Source: Leptobrachium leishanense (lineage: Eukaryota > Chordata > Amphibia > Anura > Megophryidae). Taken from it: a stretch of 64,000 nucleotides of DNA. Below the pieces are notes generated by a model that saw nothing but the letters and a program-made list of their open reading frames with translations, did not search any database and was not told the origin of the DNA. Each line of letters opens with the position of its first letter. Positions within the stretch are counted from its first letter, which is position 1. The stretch covers positions 99,855,204-99,919,203 of the forward strand of contig CM019069.1 of NCBI GenBank assembly GCA_009667805.1, written 5' to 3'. Shown here piece by piece: positions 1 to 14,839 of this stretch. A program made the translations under genes and the position numbers.

Positions 1-2
1 TC

Positions 3-1124
3 GGGCCGGAGTTCATTGCTGCTATTGGAGACCTCGTGGTTAAGTGTCAGAGGGCTCACCCTTCTTACATCAGCTTCGGATATCGGAAGTTGGAAAAATT
101 TTCAGGAAACTTGCCAACTCCGGTGGGAGAAGAAACCTTCGAAGAATGGGTAGAACAAGCGATGCAGGCTCTGGATGAGTGGGACGTCTCTGAAGCGCAG
201 AAGAAGCAAAGAATTACTGAGAGCTTAAAGGGACCTGCGTCAGAGGCCGTCAGGAATCTGAAGCTGAGTAAGAGAGACTGTACTGCTCTAGATTACCTGA
301 ACATATTACAGGAAGTCTTCAGGCGAACGGAAAAGGCTGCTGAGCTTATGTACCAGTATGAGCATACTTACCAGAAAAGGGGTGAGAAGATGACAGAATA
401 CATGAGGCGCCTGGATAAGATACTGTACCAAGTACTGTTGAAGAAAGGAACAGACCCCACTACAGTAGATCAGGTTAGAATGCGTCAGATATTGAAAGGT
501 GCCTTACCCTTAGATCCTGTGATGTTGCAACTGAAGACTCGAGAAGGTAATAAAGAGTTAAATTACCTAGAACTGATTCGAGTTGTTCGGGAAGAAGAAG
601 CCCTTCTGGAAGAGAAGCTTGGAAGAAGGGGAGAAAAGGTCTATGCGCAACCCATAGAGTATAACGAGTGTTCATCAGATGAAGATGATCCGGAAGAGAC
701 ATATGAGCCGGAGATAACTAAAAAGTCGTCAAACCAGGTGTATGGTGAGATACAAAAGACTCTCGAGAAAGTACAAGAAGCCCAAGTTAAGATGGAACAG
801 ACACACACGGACCTAAGCCGGGCAATCTTGAAAGTAGCAGAAATGCAGACTGAAATACAGAAGTCTCTCTCAGATATACGAACAGCAGCGGTTGCTGTGG
901 TCTCCGACAGGGGATTTTCAAATGAGCCACAGGAAGAAAGTGTGCCCTCATCCTCGTGGGGAAGATGTTTCACCTGTAGAGAATTCAGCCATTTCAAGGC
1001 TCAGTGCCCGGAAAGGAGACAGGGAGGGTCTCTATATGTGCCTGCTAGACCTAGGAGATCCTCTCACTGGAGGTCTGGTCCTACGTCACGGGAAGACAAT
1101 GTACGCCCGCAGTCCCACATATGA
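3..1124 (+). CDS. PNMA-like retroelement Gag (N-terminus outside window)
   Basis: Open frame with a first internal ATG at 36; it is open upstream to the window edge, so the true start is probably outside. Residues about 15-185 form a PNMA/Gag capsid-like region, with FSGNLPTP, FEEWVEQAMQ, WDVSEAQKKQR and LKGPASEAVRNL near the start and YMRRLDKIL and VDQVRMRQILKGA further on. An acidic linker and a coiled-coil-like stretch (about 235-290) follow. Near the C-terminus is one CCHC zinc knuckle, CFTCREFSHFKAQC, a nucleic-acid binding motif. The role would be capsid assembly and RNA packaging. The stop TGA overlaps the ATG of the protease frame (ATGA at 1121-1124). The match is to vertebrate PNMA/Gmr1 Gag; a domesticated gene is unlikely because an LTR follows. 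Confidence 0.75.
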   Translation, partial: GPEFIAAIGDLVVKCQRAHPSYISFGYRKLEKFSGNLPTPVGEETFEEWVEQAMQALDEWDVSEAQKKQRITESLKGPASEAVRNLKLSKRDCTALDYLNILQEVFRRTEKAAELMYQYEHTYQKRGEKMTEYMRRLDKILYQVLLKKGTDPTTVDQVRMRQILKGALPLDPVMLQLKTREGNKELNYLELIRVVREEEALLEEKLGRRGEKVYAQPIEYNECSSDEDDPEETYEPEITKKSSNQVYGEIQKTLEKVQEAQVKMEQTHTDLSRAILKVAEMQTEIQKSLSDIRTAAVAVVSDRGFSNEPQEESVPSSSWGRCFTCREFSHFKAQCPERRQGGSLYVPARPRRSSHWRSGPTSREDNVRPQSHI

Positions 1125-1948
1125 GGACAAGGGTTAGAGTACAACAGACTGGGTCTACCTCTCCTGCTGCTACGAAAAAGTTACCTGACAAGTTGATAGG
1201 TCCTTCACCCATCATCCCGGTTCAAGTGGAAGGAGTCTATACTAAGGCTCTTCTAGATTCGGGTGCTCAAGTAACGCTGATTTACCAAGACTTCTATCAG
1301 AAATATTTGAAGCATATACCCCTGAAGAAATTGAAGGATCTCGAAATCTGGGGTATGGGAATGGAGAAGTTTCCCTATGATGGATATATACAGGTGAAGC
1401 TAGAATTCAGTTCGGTAAACGCTGTACAACCGGGAGTATGTGACACGTTGGCAATTGTGTGTCCTCGTCCCTCGGGAGCTAATCGAAGTTCTATGATAGT
1501 GGGGATGAACACTTTTGTGTTGAGACACCTCTTAACCCCACTGGTCACGGAAGAGAGTCCTGCTCCTAAGAAGGCACACTCAATGTCACGACCAGCCTGT
1601 CCACGGAGGGTCAAAGAACAGAGAGCCACTACAGAAGTAAGAAGGCTGAGGAGAACGGAAGGGACAGAGAAGGCCCTACGGTCAGGAAAGACTGTACAAG
1701 TACTGATTGGAGACAAATTCTCTGTGCCTGGTCTGCCTATATCTCGTCCGACTCCTACTATTCGGTCTCATCAGTTCCGTTCCGTTAGAGAGAGTGAAGA
1801 AGAAGGCTGGTGTCTGAGCTGGGTGTGGGCACCCGAGTCCCAGAGCGTCAAGCCGGTCTCTGACTGGGGTGAGAGTGATTTAGGGTCTGATATCTCTGAA
1901 GTTATGACTCAAGCACCTGCAGTACCTGAGAAGTTCCTGAAGTTTTAG
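1121..1948 (+). CDS. Retroelement aspartic protease (pepsin-like retropepsin)
   Basis: The 275-aa frame is -1 relative to gag. The retropepsin active site reads ALLDSGAQVTLIY at about residues 45-57 (DSGA in place of DTGA), followed by a core with WGMGMEKFPYDGYI and a flap-like stretch. SSMIVGMNTF near residue 130 fits the second conserved retropepsin motif. The remaining 140 residues are low in recognisable domains. It would cleave the Gag precursor. The upstream -1 frame is open only from about 1055, and I see no standard slippery heptamer there. The ATGA overlap suggests either termination-reinitiation or a decayed frameshift. The end at 1948 is probably a frameshift, because the next frame continues related sequence. 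Confidence 0.7.
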   Translation: MRTRVRVQQTGSTSPAATKKLPDKLIGPSPIIPVQVEGVYTKALLDSGAQVTLIYQDFYQKYLKHIPLKKLKDLEIWGMGMEKFPYDGYIQVKLEFSSVNAVQPGVCDTLAIVCPRPSGANRSSMIVGMNTFVLRHLLTPLVTEESPAPKKAHSMSRPACPRRVKEQRATTEVRRLRRTEGTEKALRSGKTVQVLIGDKFSVPGLPISRPTPTIRSHQFRSVRESEEEGWCLSWVWAPESQSVKPVSDWGESDLGSDISEVMTQAPAVPEKFLKF

Positions 1949-2349
1949 AGGAAATATCCATAGATTACAGTTCTATGCCTTCACTGGAGGGCTCATATTC
2001 CGAGGAAGTGTTTGCTCCGATTGTTGATGAGAAAATTGAGCCCGTAACTACAACTCACCCACCTGAAGACGTATCGGGTGATGACAGTTCTATGCCTTCC
2101 CTGGAAGGTTTATACACCGAAGACGTATCTACGCAGTCTGCAGGAGAGAGAATTGAGCCTGTAGAGTCAGCTCTCCCGACTGAAGAGGTTCCTGAAAAAT
2201 TTGAACCTAAACGTTCAGTACGACCCCCTCAGAGACTCACGTATGATTCACCAGGACATAGCACAGAGGAAGCTGTAACAACTGGGCGGAGGTTTCCAGA
2301 AGTGTCAGCTCTACTTGCCGAGGTGTCTAAGGGTTTGGGGGAGATTTGA
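1930..2349 (+). pseudogene. Acidic tail of the gag-protease element, frame-shifted
   Basis: The frame continues right after the protease stop: a related reading (EVLEEISIDYSSMPSLEG) starts before the first ATG at 1975. It holds two imperfect repeats of an acidic unit, with SSMPSLEGSYSEEV and SSMPSLEGLYTEDV about 38 residues apart. It ends in a basic RSVRPPQRLTYDSPG stretch of the kind seen at the C-terminus of Ty3-type polyproteins. No catalytic domain is visible. I infer that one indel around 1930-1945 separated it from the protease frame. Confidence 0.5.
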
Positions 2350-2483
2350 GGAAAATTGCTGCCTGTTGTCAACCCTGAATATATAGGCTAAAGTTAGAAA
2401 TGTTATGTTGTGTTATGTATGACCGACACATGTACCCGTTACACGCCCTTGGGAGGACCCAAGAGTTTAGGGGGGGGGGAGAG

Positions 2484-3533
2484 TGTAGCGCTGTGTTTAA
2501 AAAAAGACTGTTCTGCTGCATTTATTTGCAATGGCCACCAGAGGGAGACAGAGACCATGGTAAGATTATGCTGGACAAACACAGAAGGCACTGAACTACA
2601 TTTTCCATGATGCTTTGCGTGAGGACAGGAAGTGGGTGTGTAGGAAAGGAAAGGCATCAGCAGCCTCGTGGAAAGCATGCTCAGAGTGAGCTGGGAGCTG
2701 AAAGGAGAAGGAAGCAGGCAGAGCTGTTAAGGATCGTGACCAGGCCAGAGCGCAGGGGCTACCTCGCTGGTGCTGGGGGATCGGGACAGTGACCCTGCAG
2801 AGATCTGTCTATACCAAGCTGTGAGGTCTGAGGACAAGAAGCTGGTTCCGGCTGGACCCCGAGTTAGGAGAACCGCAGATCGATCTAACAGGGAGTGCAG
2901 GCGGTGAGCTGGACATCTTGTGGCAGATACAGACAAGCAAGAGAGCGGATCCGGTGACACACAGAACCCCAGCCAAAATCGAGCGGAGAGACGTCCTGGG
3001 TCGAGTGGAGCACAGAGTATCTGGCGGATGGGTGAGAGGCCTTCCAGGCCGTTATAAAATACTAAAGCACGCTGCAGTTTGTTTCAAAACCCACAGGGCC
3101 CCAACGTGACTAGTCGAAGATACCTCATAAATAATTCACTGGCCAGTTGAATATTGTACCCGGGTACCAATACACACATACATTCTTTGGGACATAACCT
3201 GTACGGGACTCACTCCCCAACCAAAAAGGGGGTTAAAAATATATTTTTCCCTTTCCGCTGCGCGTTTCTCGCATTACGAAGCATTGTATTTCTTTTCCGC
3301 TGCGCGTTTCTCGCATTACGAGGCATTGCATTTCTTTTCCACTGCGCGTTTCCTGCATTACGAAGTACTGTAAATATATATACATATACCGTGTTACTCA
3401 TTATATGCCAGTTTATTCAGTAAACTATATAATTTATATAATCCACGACGGTGCTGGAGTATATTTATTCCCTAGTGCGGGGAGACTGACCCGAGGTTCA
3501 AATTCAGCGGCTCCTCCGGGAGTGAGCGCTACA
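2484..3533 (+). repeat. 3' LTR of the gag-protease element (1050 bp)
   Basis: It starts TGTAGCGCT and ends AGCGCTACA, a perfect 9-bp terminal inverted repeat. It is preceded by a G-rich polypurine tract. A TATAAAA lies at 3053. The middle carries a short direct repeat, three copies of about 40 bp containing CGCTGCGCGTTTC (3257-3355). A second copy of this LTR lies in reverse orientation at 10734-12049. Confidence 0.88.
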
Positions 3534-3572
3534 TATGTATCTGTGAGCATAATCTGGTCACGGATATATATA

Positions 3573-5192
<1,620 letters not shown>

Positions 5193-5320
5193 TATATAGA
5201 TATACACCTCAGATCATGCACAGATACATATATATATCTATGTGGGCATGATTTGGTCTGAGGTCTCTGTATAGGTATCTTGAGTGGGCATGATCTGGAC
5301 TGTATATATGTATCTGGGAA

Positions 5321-6355
5321 TGATACTATTCTGATTAAATTGGCAGTAATTTATATGTATTTTATTCAATAGAAATTTTCTAAATGGACGTAACGTGTCA
5401 GTGCGTCGGGCGGCTGATATAAGTGGTGTTTAGATCTTGCTTATATGATATATGCTTAACATTTTGACATGTTGTACATTGTAATTTAAAGGTTTTCCAA
5501 TAAACTTGTTTATTTCTATGCTTTGCTTCAGTTGATCAGAAACAAACCATTTTCTAGTTTGAGCTGCAGAGTATTGGATTTCTGTCCAGGGCAAAGAGAA
5601 GCAAACGTAATGCAGTGTAGACTGGCTGCGAGGCGGAGCGGAGTGAAGTCAAGCCTGCAAAATGTTTGCTTCACTACGCTGTGCATCGTTACGCGCTCAG
5701 TATAACTCAGGCTTTACGCAAACTAATCTTAACACTTTACAATCAGCAACGGATTTTGTTAATCATATGGGTCCCAACAGTATAAACACGTATAGCACAA
5801 CGGCACCTTAGATAATTTCAGATTATTCACCATTCACTTATAGACTCATGGGGAAATGGAACGTGGGAGTAGTGCTCCTGGTTACTTTGGCTACACTCTG
5901 CGCGTCATCCCGCCGGGACGAGAGTAGGTGCATGCGCACTATATGAGAAGGGAGACGCCGACCAGAAGGGAGGAGTAAGTGCCTTGTAAAAGTTATAAAT
6001 GTTTTATGGACCCTTTATGGAGAAAGAGGTTTATAATTTTATAGTGCTGGAGTGCCGCTATGCTATTTTGTTTATCTGTGATATACCCAATGCTTCTGAA
6101 AGCGCAATAAGAAATATTTCTGTCCCACTATATGATACTGACATAAGATCTTCTATATAGTAGTATCGCTCAAGCATATTCATCATGTACAGGTTATGTA
6201 TAAAACCGTATAATATAATACTTTATTTGAAGACGGATTGCTTGTTCTCCCCAGTAGTGGGTCAATAGATCTATGTGTCCTCAGCCATCCGGAGGTTTGA
6301 TGTGCTGCTGATTGGGATCAACCTCTATATAGGCAATTAGAGGAAGAACAAACGC
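5321..6355. other. No gene recognised; A+T-rich spacer
   Basis: About 1 kb without a supportable coding region. An AATAAA occurs near 5501. The segment 5880-6000 is locally G+C richer. No boundaries of a mobile element were resolved. Confidence 0.5.
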
Positions 6356-6357
6356 AC

Positions 6358-6423
6358 GATATATATATATATATCTATATATATATCTATATATATATCT
6401 ATATATAGATATATATATATATA

Positions 6424-6456
<33 letters not shown>

Positions 6457-6476
6457 TATATATATATATATATCTC
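6358..6476. repeat. (AT)n / ATCTATAT microsatellite
   Basis: Nearly pure alternating TA with interspersed ATCTATAT units. It gives a spurious minus-strand frame of repeated Tyr-Ile. Confidence 0.95.
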
Positions 6477-6512
6477 AGACCACACAATTTCCACTCGAGT
6501 GGAAATTAGCTG

Positions 6513-7640
6513 CGGGCGAGTGGGGCGGATTGACCCGTCGGGCACGCGAGTTGCTCAGACCCGGATTAGTGGTCCGCCGCCTCCTTGCTTCTCAGTTCCG
6601 GTATCGGACTCTTGGAGTCCGAATCCGGAGCTGACCGATCGTGGCTGCCCCCTCCCGCGAGGCTTGTGAGGATTGCGAGGGTCACTTGCCCACCCACGTG
6701 ATGCATCGCACACACTGCTGCGAGTCGACGACGCATCACGTGGGTGGGTCAGGTGATGCGTGGGAGGGGCGGCACCAACCCAGCCTCCGTGCTGCAGCAC
6801 CTCTGACTTGGTAGGTGACTGCTGAAGGGAGGGGTAGGGGGTTAAAGGAGAGGAAGATGAAGGAAGAGGGGGAAAAGAAAGCGAGGGGTGAAAGAATGAG
6901 AAAGGGGGAAAGGGGTAAAAAGAATGATAGGGATAAGAATGAGAATGAAGGGGGAAAAGAATGAGGTGAAACAAATGAGAATGAAGGGGGAAAAGAATGA
7001 GGGGAAAAAATTAGAATGAGGGGGGAAAGGGGTAAAAAGAATAAGAGGGGTGAAAAAAAGGCAGTGGAGCTCTGATACGCTCCTACACACTGCACATTAT
7101 TGTGAGCTATGGCTGTGATGCTCTGATACACTTATACACACTGCACCTTGCTGCATCAGAGCACCACAGCAATAAAACTCACAGTAATGTGCCGTGTGTA
7201 TGAACGTGAGTTTTATTACTGTGGAGCTCTGTGATACAGTAATGTGCCGTGTGTATGAGCGTATCACTGAGCTCCACAGTAATAAAACTCACGCTCATAC
7301 ACACGGCACATTACTTTGAGTTTTATTACTGTGGAGCTTTGTGATGTGCCATGTGTATGAGTTTATCACAGAGCTCCACAGTAATAAAACTCACGTTCAT
7401 ACACACTGCACATTGCTGTGAGATTTCTATTGATGTGGAGCTCTGTGATACAGTAATGTGCACTGTGCATGAGCGTATCACAGAGCTACATAGCAATAAA
7501 ACTCACAGTAATGTGCAGTGTGTATCAGCGAATCACAGAGCTTCCTAACAATAAAACTCACATTAATGTGCAGTGTGTATGACCGTGAGTTATATTGCTG
7601 TTGAGCTCTGCGATACTCTCATACATGCCACACATTATTT
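6513..7640. mobile_element. Decayed hAT-derived element with purine minisatellite and GAGCTCTGTGATA repeats
   Basis: The left part (GGGGCGGATTGACCCGTCGGGCAC) matches the left end of the well-bounded hAT element at 62559. Shared internal pieces include CACGTGATGCAT(C)..CACACACTGC. 6830-7060 is a G/A-rich minisatellite (GGGGGAAAAGAATGAG type). 7060-7640 holds about ten alternately oriented copies of a roughly 55-bp motif (GTGAGTTTTATT, GTGGAGCTCTGTGATA, CATACACACTGCACATTACT). The outer ends are not intact. Confidence 0.55.
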
Positions 7641-7810
7641 TTCTTTGTTTAAACTGCTTTATGTTAATTATAATTAAATAATAATTTAAGAGAGTGTGTT
7701 TAGGGGCAGATTTAAAGGTAAGGGTTGGGTTAGGTGGGGCAACTGGTGGCGAGTAACTCTTAAGGCCTGGCTAGTAGCTCAGGACCTGAAATTTTGAGCC
7801 CTGATATATA
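7641..7810. other. Intervening sequence, nothing recognised
   Basis: A+T-rich sequence between the hAT remnant and the Tc1 left end; no coding signal. Confidence 0.4.
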
Positions 7811-7929
7811 TAGTCATGGCCGAAATTGTTGGCACCCCAGACATTTTTCCAGAAATTCAAGTATTTCTCACAGAAAAGTATTGCAGTAACACATGTTTTG
7901 CTATACACATGTTTATTCCCTTTGTGTGT

Positions 7930-8550
7930 TGAAGGAAAAGGAATCCTCAGACCACCATCTGCTAACCTATAAGAAGGACCCTATAAGTAGTTAAATAACA
8001 CCCCAGGAATTATAATATTAATAGATAAATTAAGGTTTAAAATATAAGAAATAGTTTTAAGATAAATTGATAATCAGCAGTATTATAGGACTAAGGTTCA
8101 CTTCTCAAGATGTTTGCAAATGTCTTTAGAATGACAAGGACACTGATGTTTGCAAATGTCTTTAGATGCTGATGTTTGCAAATTTCTTTGAAGTGATAAA
8201 AAAAAGTGCTGATGTCTGAAGAAATGCTGATATCTCAAGAAATCACATGCCGAGGCCACGGGACTGTCTAGAAATGTGTCACCGGACCTGTATTGAAACT
8301 GGCCAATGAACTATGCTATGTTTTGAAATGTTAACCAATGAAATAAAGAGACAACGTTTTTGTTAGAAGCATAAATATGCGTCAAAAAACGTTGGAAGGC
8401 AGAGAGAAATTGCCAGACAAAATTACATGCCTCGTGTGTTTTTTTAACGGATTTCTCTCTCCCTGCGCAGAAGGAGAGTTAACTCAAGGTGTGCCTAAGA
8501 CAGGGTCTTAGGGGTTAAGGACGGACAATTGGAGACCATTATTCTCTTCA
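7930..8550 (+). mobile_element. Solo LTR, 621 bp, with TGTGT target duplication
   Basis: It starts TGAAG and ends CTTCA (5-bp inverted ends, TG..CA) and is flanked by TGTGT at 7925-7929 and 8551-8555. It contains CCAAT motifs near 8302 and 8333, AATAAA at 8342, and three imperfect copies of GATGTTTGCAAATGTCTTTAGA (8109-8190). The internal retroelement region is absent, so it is a solo LTR left by recombination. The family was not identified; the orientation is inferred from the CCAAT/AATAAA order. Confidence 0.78.
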
Positions 8551-8579
8551 TGTGTATTGGAACAGGATTCACTATTTTT

Positions 8580-8626
8580 GACTCCCGATGAAGCCGGTCT
8601 AGTACCGGCGAAACAAGTGTCGAGTC
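8580..8626 (+). ncRNA. Hammerhead-ribozyme-like motif (type I, Penelope style)
   Basis: Stem I is GACTC (8580-8584) paired to GAGTC (8622-8626). The core strand is CCGATGA (8585-8591; consensus CUGAUGA, so U4 is C). Stem II is GCCGGT/ACCGGC (8593-8598/8604-8609) with a 5-nt loop. GAAA is at 8610-8613. A minimal stem III ACA/TGT has a 2-nt loop (8613-8620), and the expected cleavage base is C8621. Such short-stem-III hammerheads are known in Penelope-like element LTRs. The U4C change would probably weaken catalysis. Confidence 0.65.
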
Positions 8627-9103
8627 TGTGTTTTTACGATGTCGTGTGATGTGTAACTCTGCAGGGTTATGGTAGAATTTATCTAAACCTAGGGACAGTT
8701 GGATTGATATGGTTCTTGATGGACTAACACAATTTGGACGTGTCTGTCATTTGTAGATGCGGCTGATATCCGCATTGAGCGGTGTGTGCTTCTGCAGTTC
8801 AATTGTTGCTTCAGTACTGACGACTATCTTTATCCTGCAATATAAGGTGGCCAGACTAAGGAAGCATTGATCATTGCTCCGTGTGTTAATTCTGGTATTA
8901 CATGGTCTGGAAGGAATCAATTTGCAGTTTTTAGCACAATAATTAAGATGGTCAATTATACCCATTGTACATTTGTGTGTGGCATTCGCCTTGTGTTGCC
9001 ATTTGGCATATTGACCTAGCATTAATTATCATCTATTTAGCCTGTACCTGCAGGGTACATTACAATTAGTTTTTATGTTTTTATATTGGTTGATCTGTAT
9101 ATA

Positions 9104-10720
<1,617 letters not shown>

Positions 10721-10733
10721 TATGTATGTATTG

Positions 10734-12049
10734 TGTAGTGCTCACTCCCGGAGGAGCCGCTGAAATTGAACCTCGGGTCAGTCTCCCCGCACTAGGGAAT
10801 AAATATATTCCAGCACCGTTGTGGATTTTATAAATTATATAGTTTACTAGAATAAATGGCATATAATGAATAACATGGTGTTCGTATATATATTTATAGT
10901 ACTTCGTAAAACGGGAAACGCGCAGCGGAAAAGAAATACAATGTTTCGTAATTCGAGAAACGCGCAGCGGAAAAGAGATAAGGAAAAATTTATTTTTAAC
11001 CCCTTTTCTTGTGATTGGGGAGTGAGTCCCGCACAGGTTATGTCCCGGAATGTAAGTGTGTGTGTGTGTTATGGTACCCGGGTACAATATTCAACTGGCC
11101 AGTGAATTGCTTATGAGGTATCTTCGACTAGTCAAGTTGGGGCCCTGTGGGTTTTGGAAACAAACAGCAGCGTGCTTTCTTTATTCACAATGGCCTGGAA
11201 GGCCTCTCACCCATCCGCCAGATACTTGATTATTATTATGATTATTTTTTATTTATAAAGCGCCAGCATATTCCGCAGCGCTGTACAATAAGCACAGTAC
11301 AGACAGGGTTACAATACATTGAACAACGTTTGACAAACAGTACAGGAGGAGATGAGGGCCCTATTCCCGTAGGAACTCACAATCTAGGAGGGTTGGGGTT
11401 GGAAACAGGAGGAGAGGACTGTAAGGTGAGAGTGATTGATGGTTGCGTCAGTGAGTTGGGTGGTAGGCTTCCCTAAATAGGAATGTTTTCAGGGAGCGTT
11501 TGAAGGAAGAGAAGTTAGGGGAAAGTCTGACAGCACGAGTTGATGCTCCGCTCGACCCAGGACGTCTCTCCGCTCGATGTTGACTGGGGTTCTCTTGGTT
11601 ACTGGATCCGCTGTCTGGCTTTCTGCACCTGCCGCAAGATGTCCAGCTCACCGCCTGCTCTCCCTGTCCGATCGATCCGCGGTACTCCTAACTCGGGGTC
11701 CTCCAGCTTCCTCAATATCAGCGTGGGTAGTCTTGTGAATCACTGGGTCTTCCTCTGGTAAGGCTGAATAACCCGGTCTGTAACTCTGTCAGGCCCCAGC
11801 TGCGCTCCGGCCTAGTCACTGTCTCGTTCTGCTGCTCTGCGTCTTGCTTCTCCCACTCCCTGGCGTGCTCTGCCAGCTCTCTCCACGAGGCTCAGGATGT
11901 AAGCATCTGTGTCGCACCCACTTCCTGTGTCCGCTCCCAAAGCATGCCGGGAAATGTAGTCCCAATGTTCAATGTCTCTCATCGCGCTTGTCTCCCTCCG
12001 GTGGCCAAAAATAGGTACTGCCAGACAGGGAATTAAACCCAGCGCTACA
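10734..12049 (-). mobile_element. Solo LTR of the gag-protease element, reverse orientation
   Basis: This is the reverse complement of the LTR at 2484-3533. It begins TGTAGTGCTCACTCCCGG (one change from the other copy) and ends AGCGCTACA. It is interrupted by an L2 3' fragment at about 11228-11540, which explains the extra length. No internal retroelement sequence flanks it. A 5-bp target duplication is not clear. Confidence 0.85.
11228..11545 (-). mobile_element. L2-clade LINE 3' end inserted in the LTR
   Basis: Read on the minus strand it encodes the end of an L2 ORF (SPNFSSFKRSLKTFLFREAY). The 3' tail follows, with TGTACAGCGCTGCGGAATATG, TTTATAAATAAA and a TAA/ATA-rich terminus. It closely resembles the tail at 54590-54835. 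Confidence 0.75.
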
Positions 12050-12070
12050 CTTGCAACTAATAAAAGTTAA

Positions 12071-13270
12071 CCACTTCAATGCTGAGGACGCGCTCAGCGC
12101 GTCCTCAGCATTCCCGCTGGTATGCGGAGGACGCGCTGAGCGCGTCCTCCCATTGGGGTCAGCGTTCGGCCGGGCTCCGGCCGATCGCTGGCCCCCCGGT
12201 GTGGGCTGACATCCTCGATGTCAGCCGCGCATCCGGGACCGCAGCCGCCGGAATTAGGTGTCATCGCGGCAGCGCGATGACACCTAATTCAGGCGCCCCC
12301 CCGCATGTGCGGAGGAGGCGCCTGAAAGGGAGGGGGGGAGGTCCTTCGGACCTCTCTCCCTCCCCATCGGCGGCTCTGCGGGGGTTAACCCAGGCATCAT
12401 TTGGAAGGGCACAGCCTGCCCTTCCAAATGGTGCCTGGCATTAACCCCTGGGGAGCTGGATCGCGAATCGGCGCTGAAAAGCGCCGGTTCGCGATCCTTT
12501 CCCGGAGCTGGCCGACATCTTGGATGTCGGCCAAGCCTCCGGGAACTCCCCCTGAGGACTGGCGTCATCGTGCGTAGCACGATGACGCCAGTCCTGGACT
12601 TAACCCCTAACTGCCACCAACTGTGGAGATATCTCCCGATCCGTGGCAGTTAGGGGTTAATGTTTGGTATGGATGGATCGGCCAGAGCATGGCCGTTCCA
12701 ACGATACCAAACATGAAAGTGAAAAAGTTTGTAAAAAAAAAAAAAAAAAAAAATTAAAATAAAATAATAAAAAAAAAATTATAAAAAAAAATAAACACTT
12801 GTTTTTTTGGTTTGTTAATGCAGCAATATTGTTCCCATTTCAATTATAATGTGAACAATGATGCTGCACTAACAATTTTTGTATGCGGTGCGTTTGTTAA
12901 AAATAGTGTAATTTTCCCCAAAAAAAAATGTAACGAGACCCCATCTCTAATTTTTTTAACAAGCGCACCCCATACAAAATATAACCGCAATTGCTCGCAT
13001 GTTAAAATGTGAAAAAAAACACTTTACACATTGTAAATTATTGAAAATACATATTTTATTGCATTTTTTGTTATAATATACAGACATGACATAACGTATA
13101 CATATAATAATGACATATTATGAATCTACCAAGTCTGACGGAAAGAACGATATATAATATGTCTGGGTCATATACTAAAATAAGCCTTCAAAACACGTTT
13201 AAACATGATGAGCAAAACCGGTAAAAATGACCTCAGCACAGGGGCGGGAAAAGCCTCAGCAGCGAAAGGG
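12071..13270. mobile_element. TTAA-flanked MITE copy 1 (1200 bp)
   Basis: Flanked by TTAA on both sides (12067-12070, 13271-13274). The ends are CCACTTCAATGCTGAGG and CCTCAGCAGCGAAAGGG, which pair imperfectly. The left half is a mosaic of long perfect hairpins (for example GAGGACGCGCTCAGCGCGTCCTC) with high G+C. The right half is A+T-rich. No transposase. TTAA duplication fits piggyBac- or Kolobok-mobilised MITEs; Kolobok is common in frogs (inference). A rearranged second copy is at 17577-22122. Confidence 0.75.
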
Positions 13271-13434
13271 TTAAGTTTTATTCAGCACTCCTATCAGTTC
13301 TGAGAGTTTATCTCTCGTTGTCCTTTTCCAGTGTATTGGAACAAAACAAAAAAGGGGAGGAAAAAAGTAAATTGGACATACTGTCACTACAAAACTCCAA
13401 AAATGGTCTGGACAAAATTCTTGGCACCCTTAAT

Positions 13435-14485
<1,051 letters not shown>

Positions 14486-14839
14486 AATGCAAAGACTAAG
14501 TGAACTTCTCTCCTTTTATCGGCTTTCAGGTGTGATTTATATATTGCCCACACCGGTTACTTGCCCCAGTGGAGTTTACAGGAGCATCACATGCTTGAAA
14601 CAATCTTATTTATCCACAATTTTGAAAGGTGCCAAGAATTTTGCCCAGACCATTTTTGGAGTTTTGTGTGACATTATGTCCAATTTGCTTTTTTCCTCCC
14701 TTTTTTTGTTTTGTTCCAATACACACAAAGGGAATAAACATGTGTATAGCAAAACATGTGTTACTGCAATACTTTTCTGTGAGAAATACTTGATTTTCTG
14801 GAAAAATTTCTGGGGTGCCAACAATTTCGGCCATGACTA

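Larger units (their letters stand above)
1..3533 (+). mobile_element. 3' part of an LTR retroelement with PNMA-like gag and protease, no visible pol
   Basis: The internal region runs from the window edge to 2483 and is followed by a complete LTR (2484-3533). The order is gag (zinc knuckle), aspartic protease, then an acidic/proline-rich tail. There is no sign of reverse transcriptase, RNase H or integrase between protease and LTR. A purine-rich tract with ten G in a row (about 2468-2483) directly precedes the LTR, as expected of a polypurine tract. The 5' LTR is outside the window. The gag resembles the Gmr1/PNMA lineage of Ty3-type elements (family inference). The lack of RT/IN makes it either a non-autonomous element or an internally deleted copy. 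Confidence 0.8.

Noticed and set aside
6281..6487. Tyr-Ile repeat frame
   Set aside because: Microsatellite (AT)n translation.
12071..12730. G+C-rich palindromes as a CpG-island promoter
   Set aside because: The same sequence recurs as the arm of TTAA MITEs at 21462-22122; no gene start is nearby.
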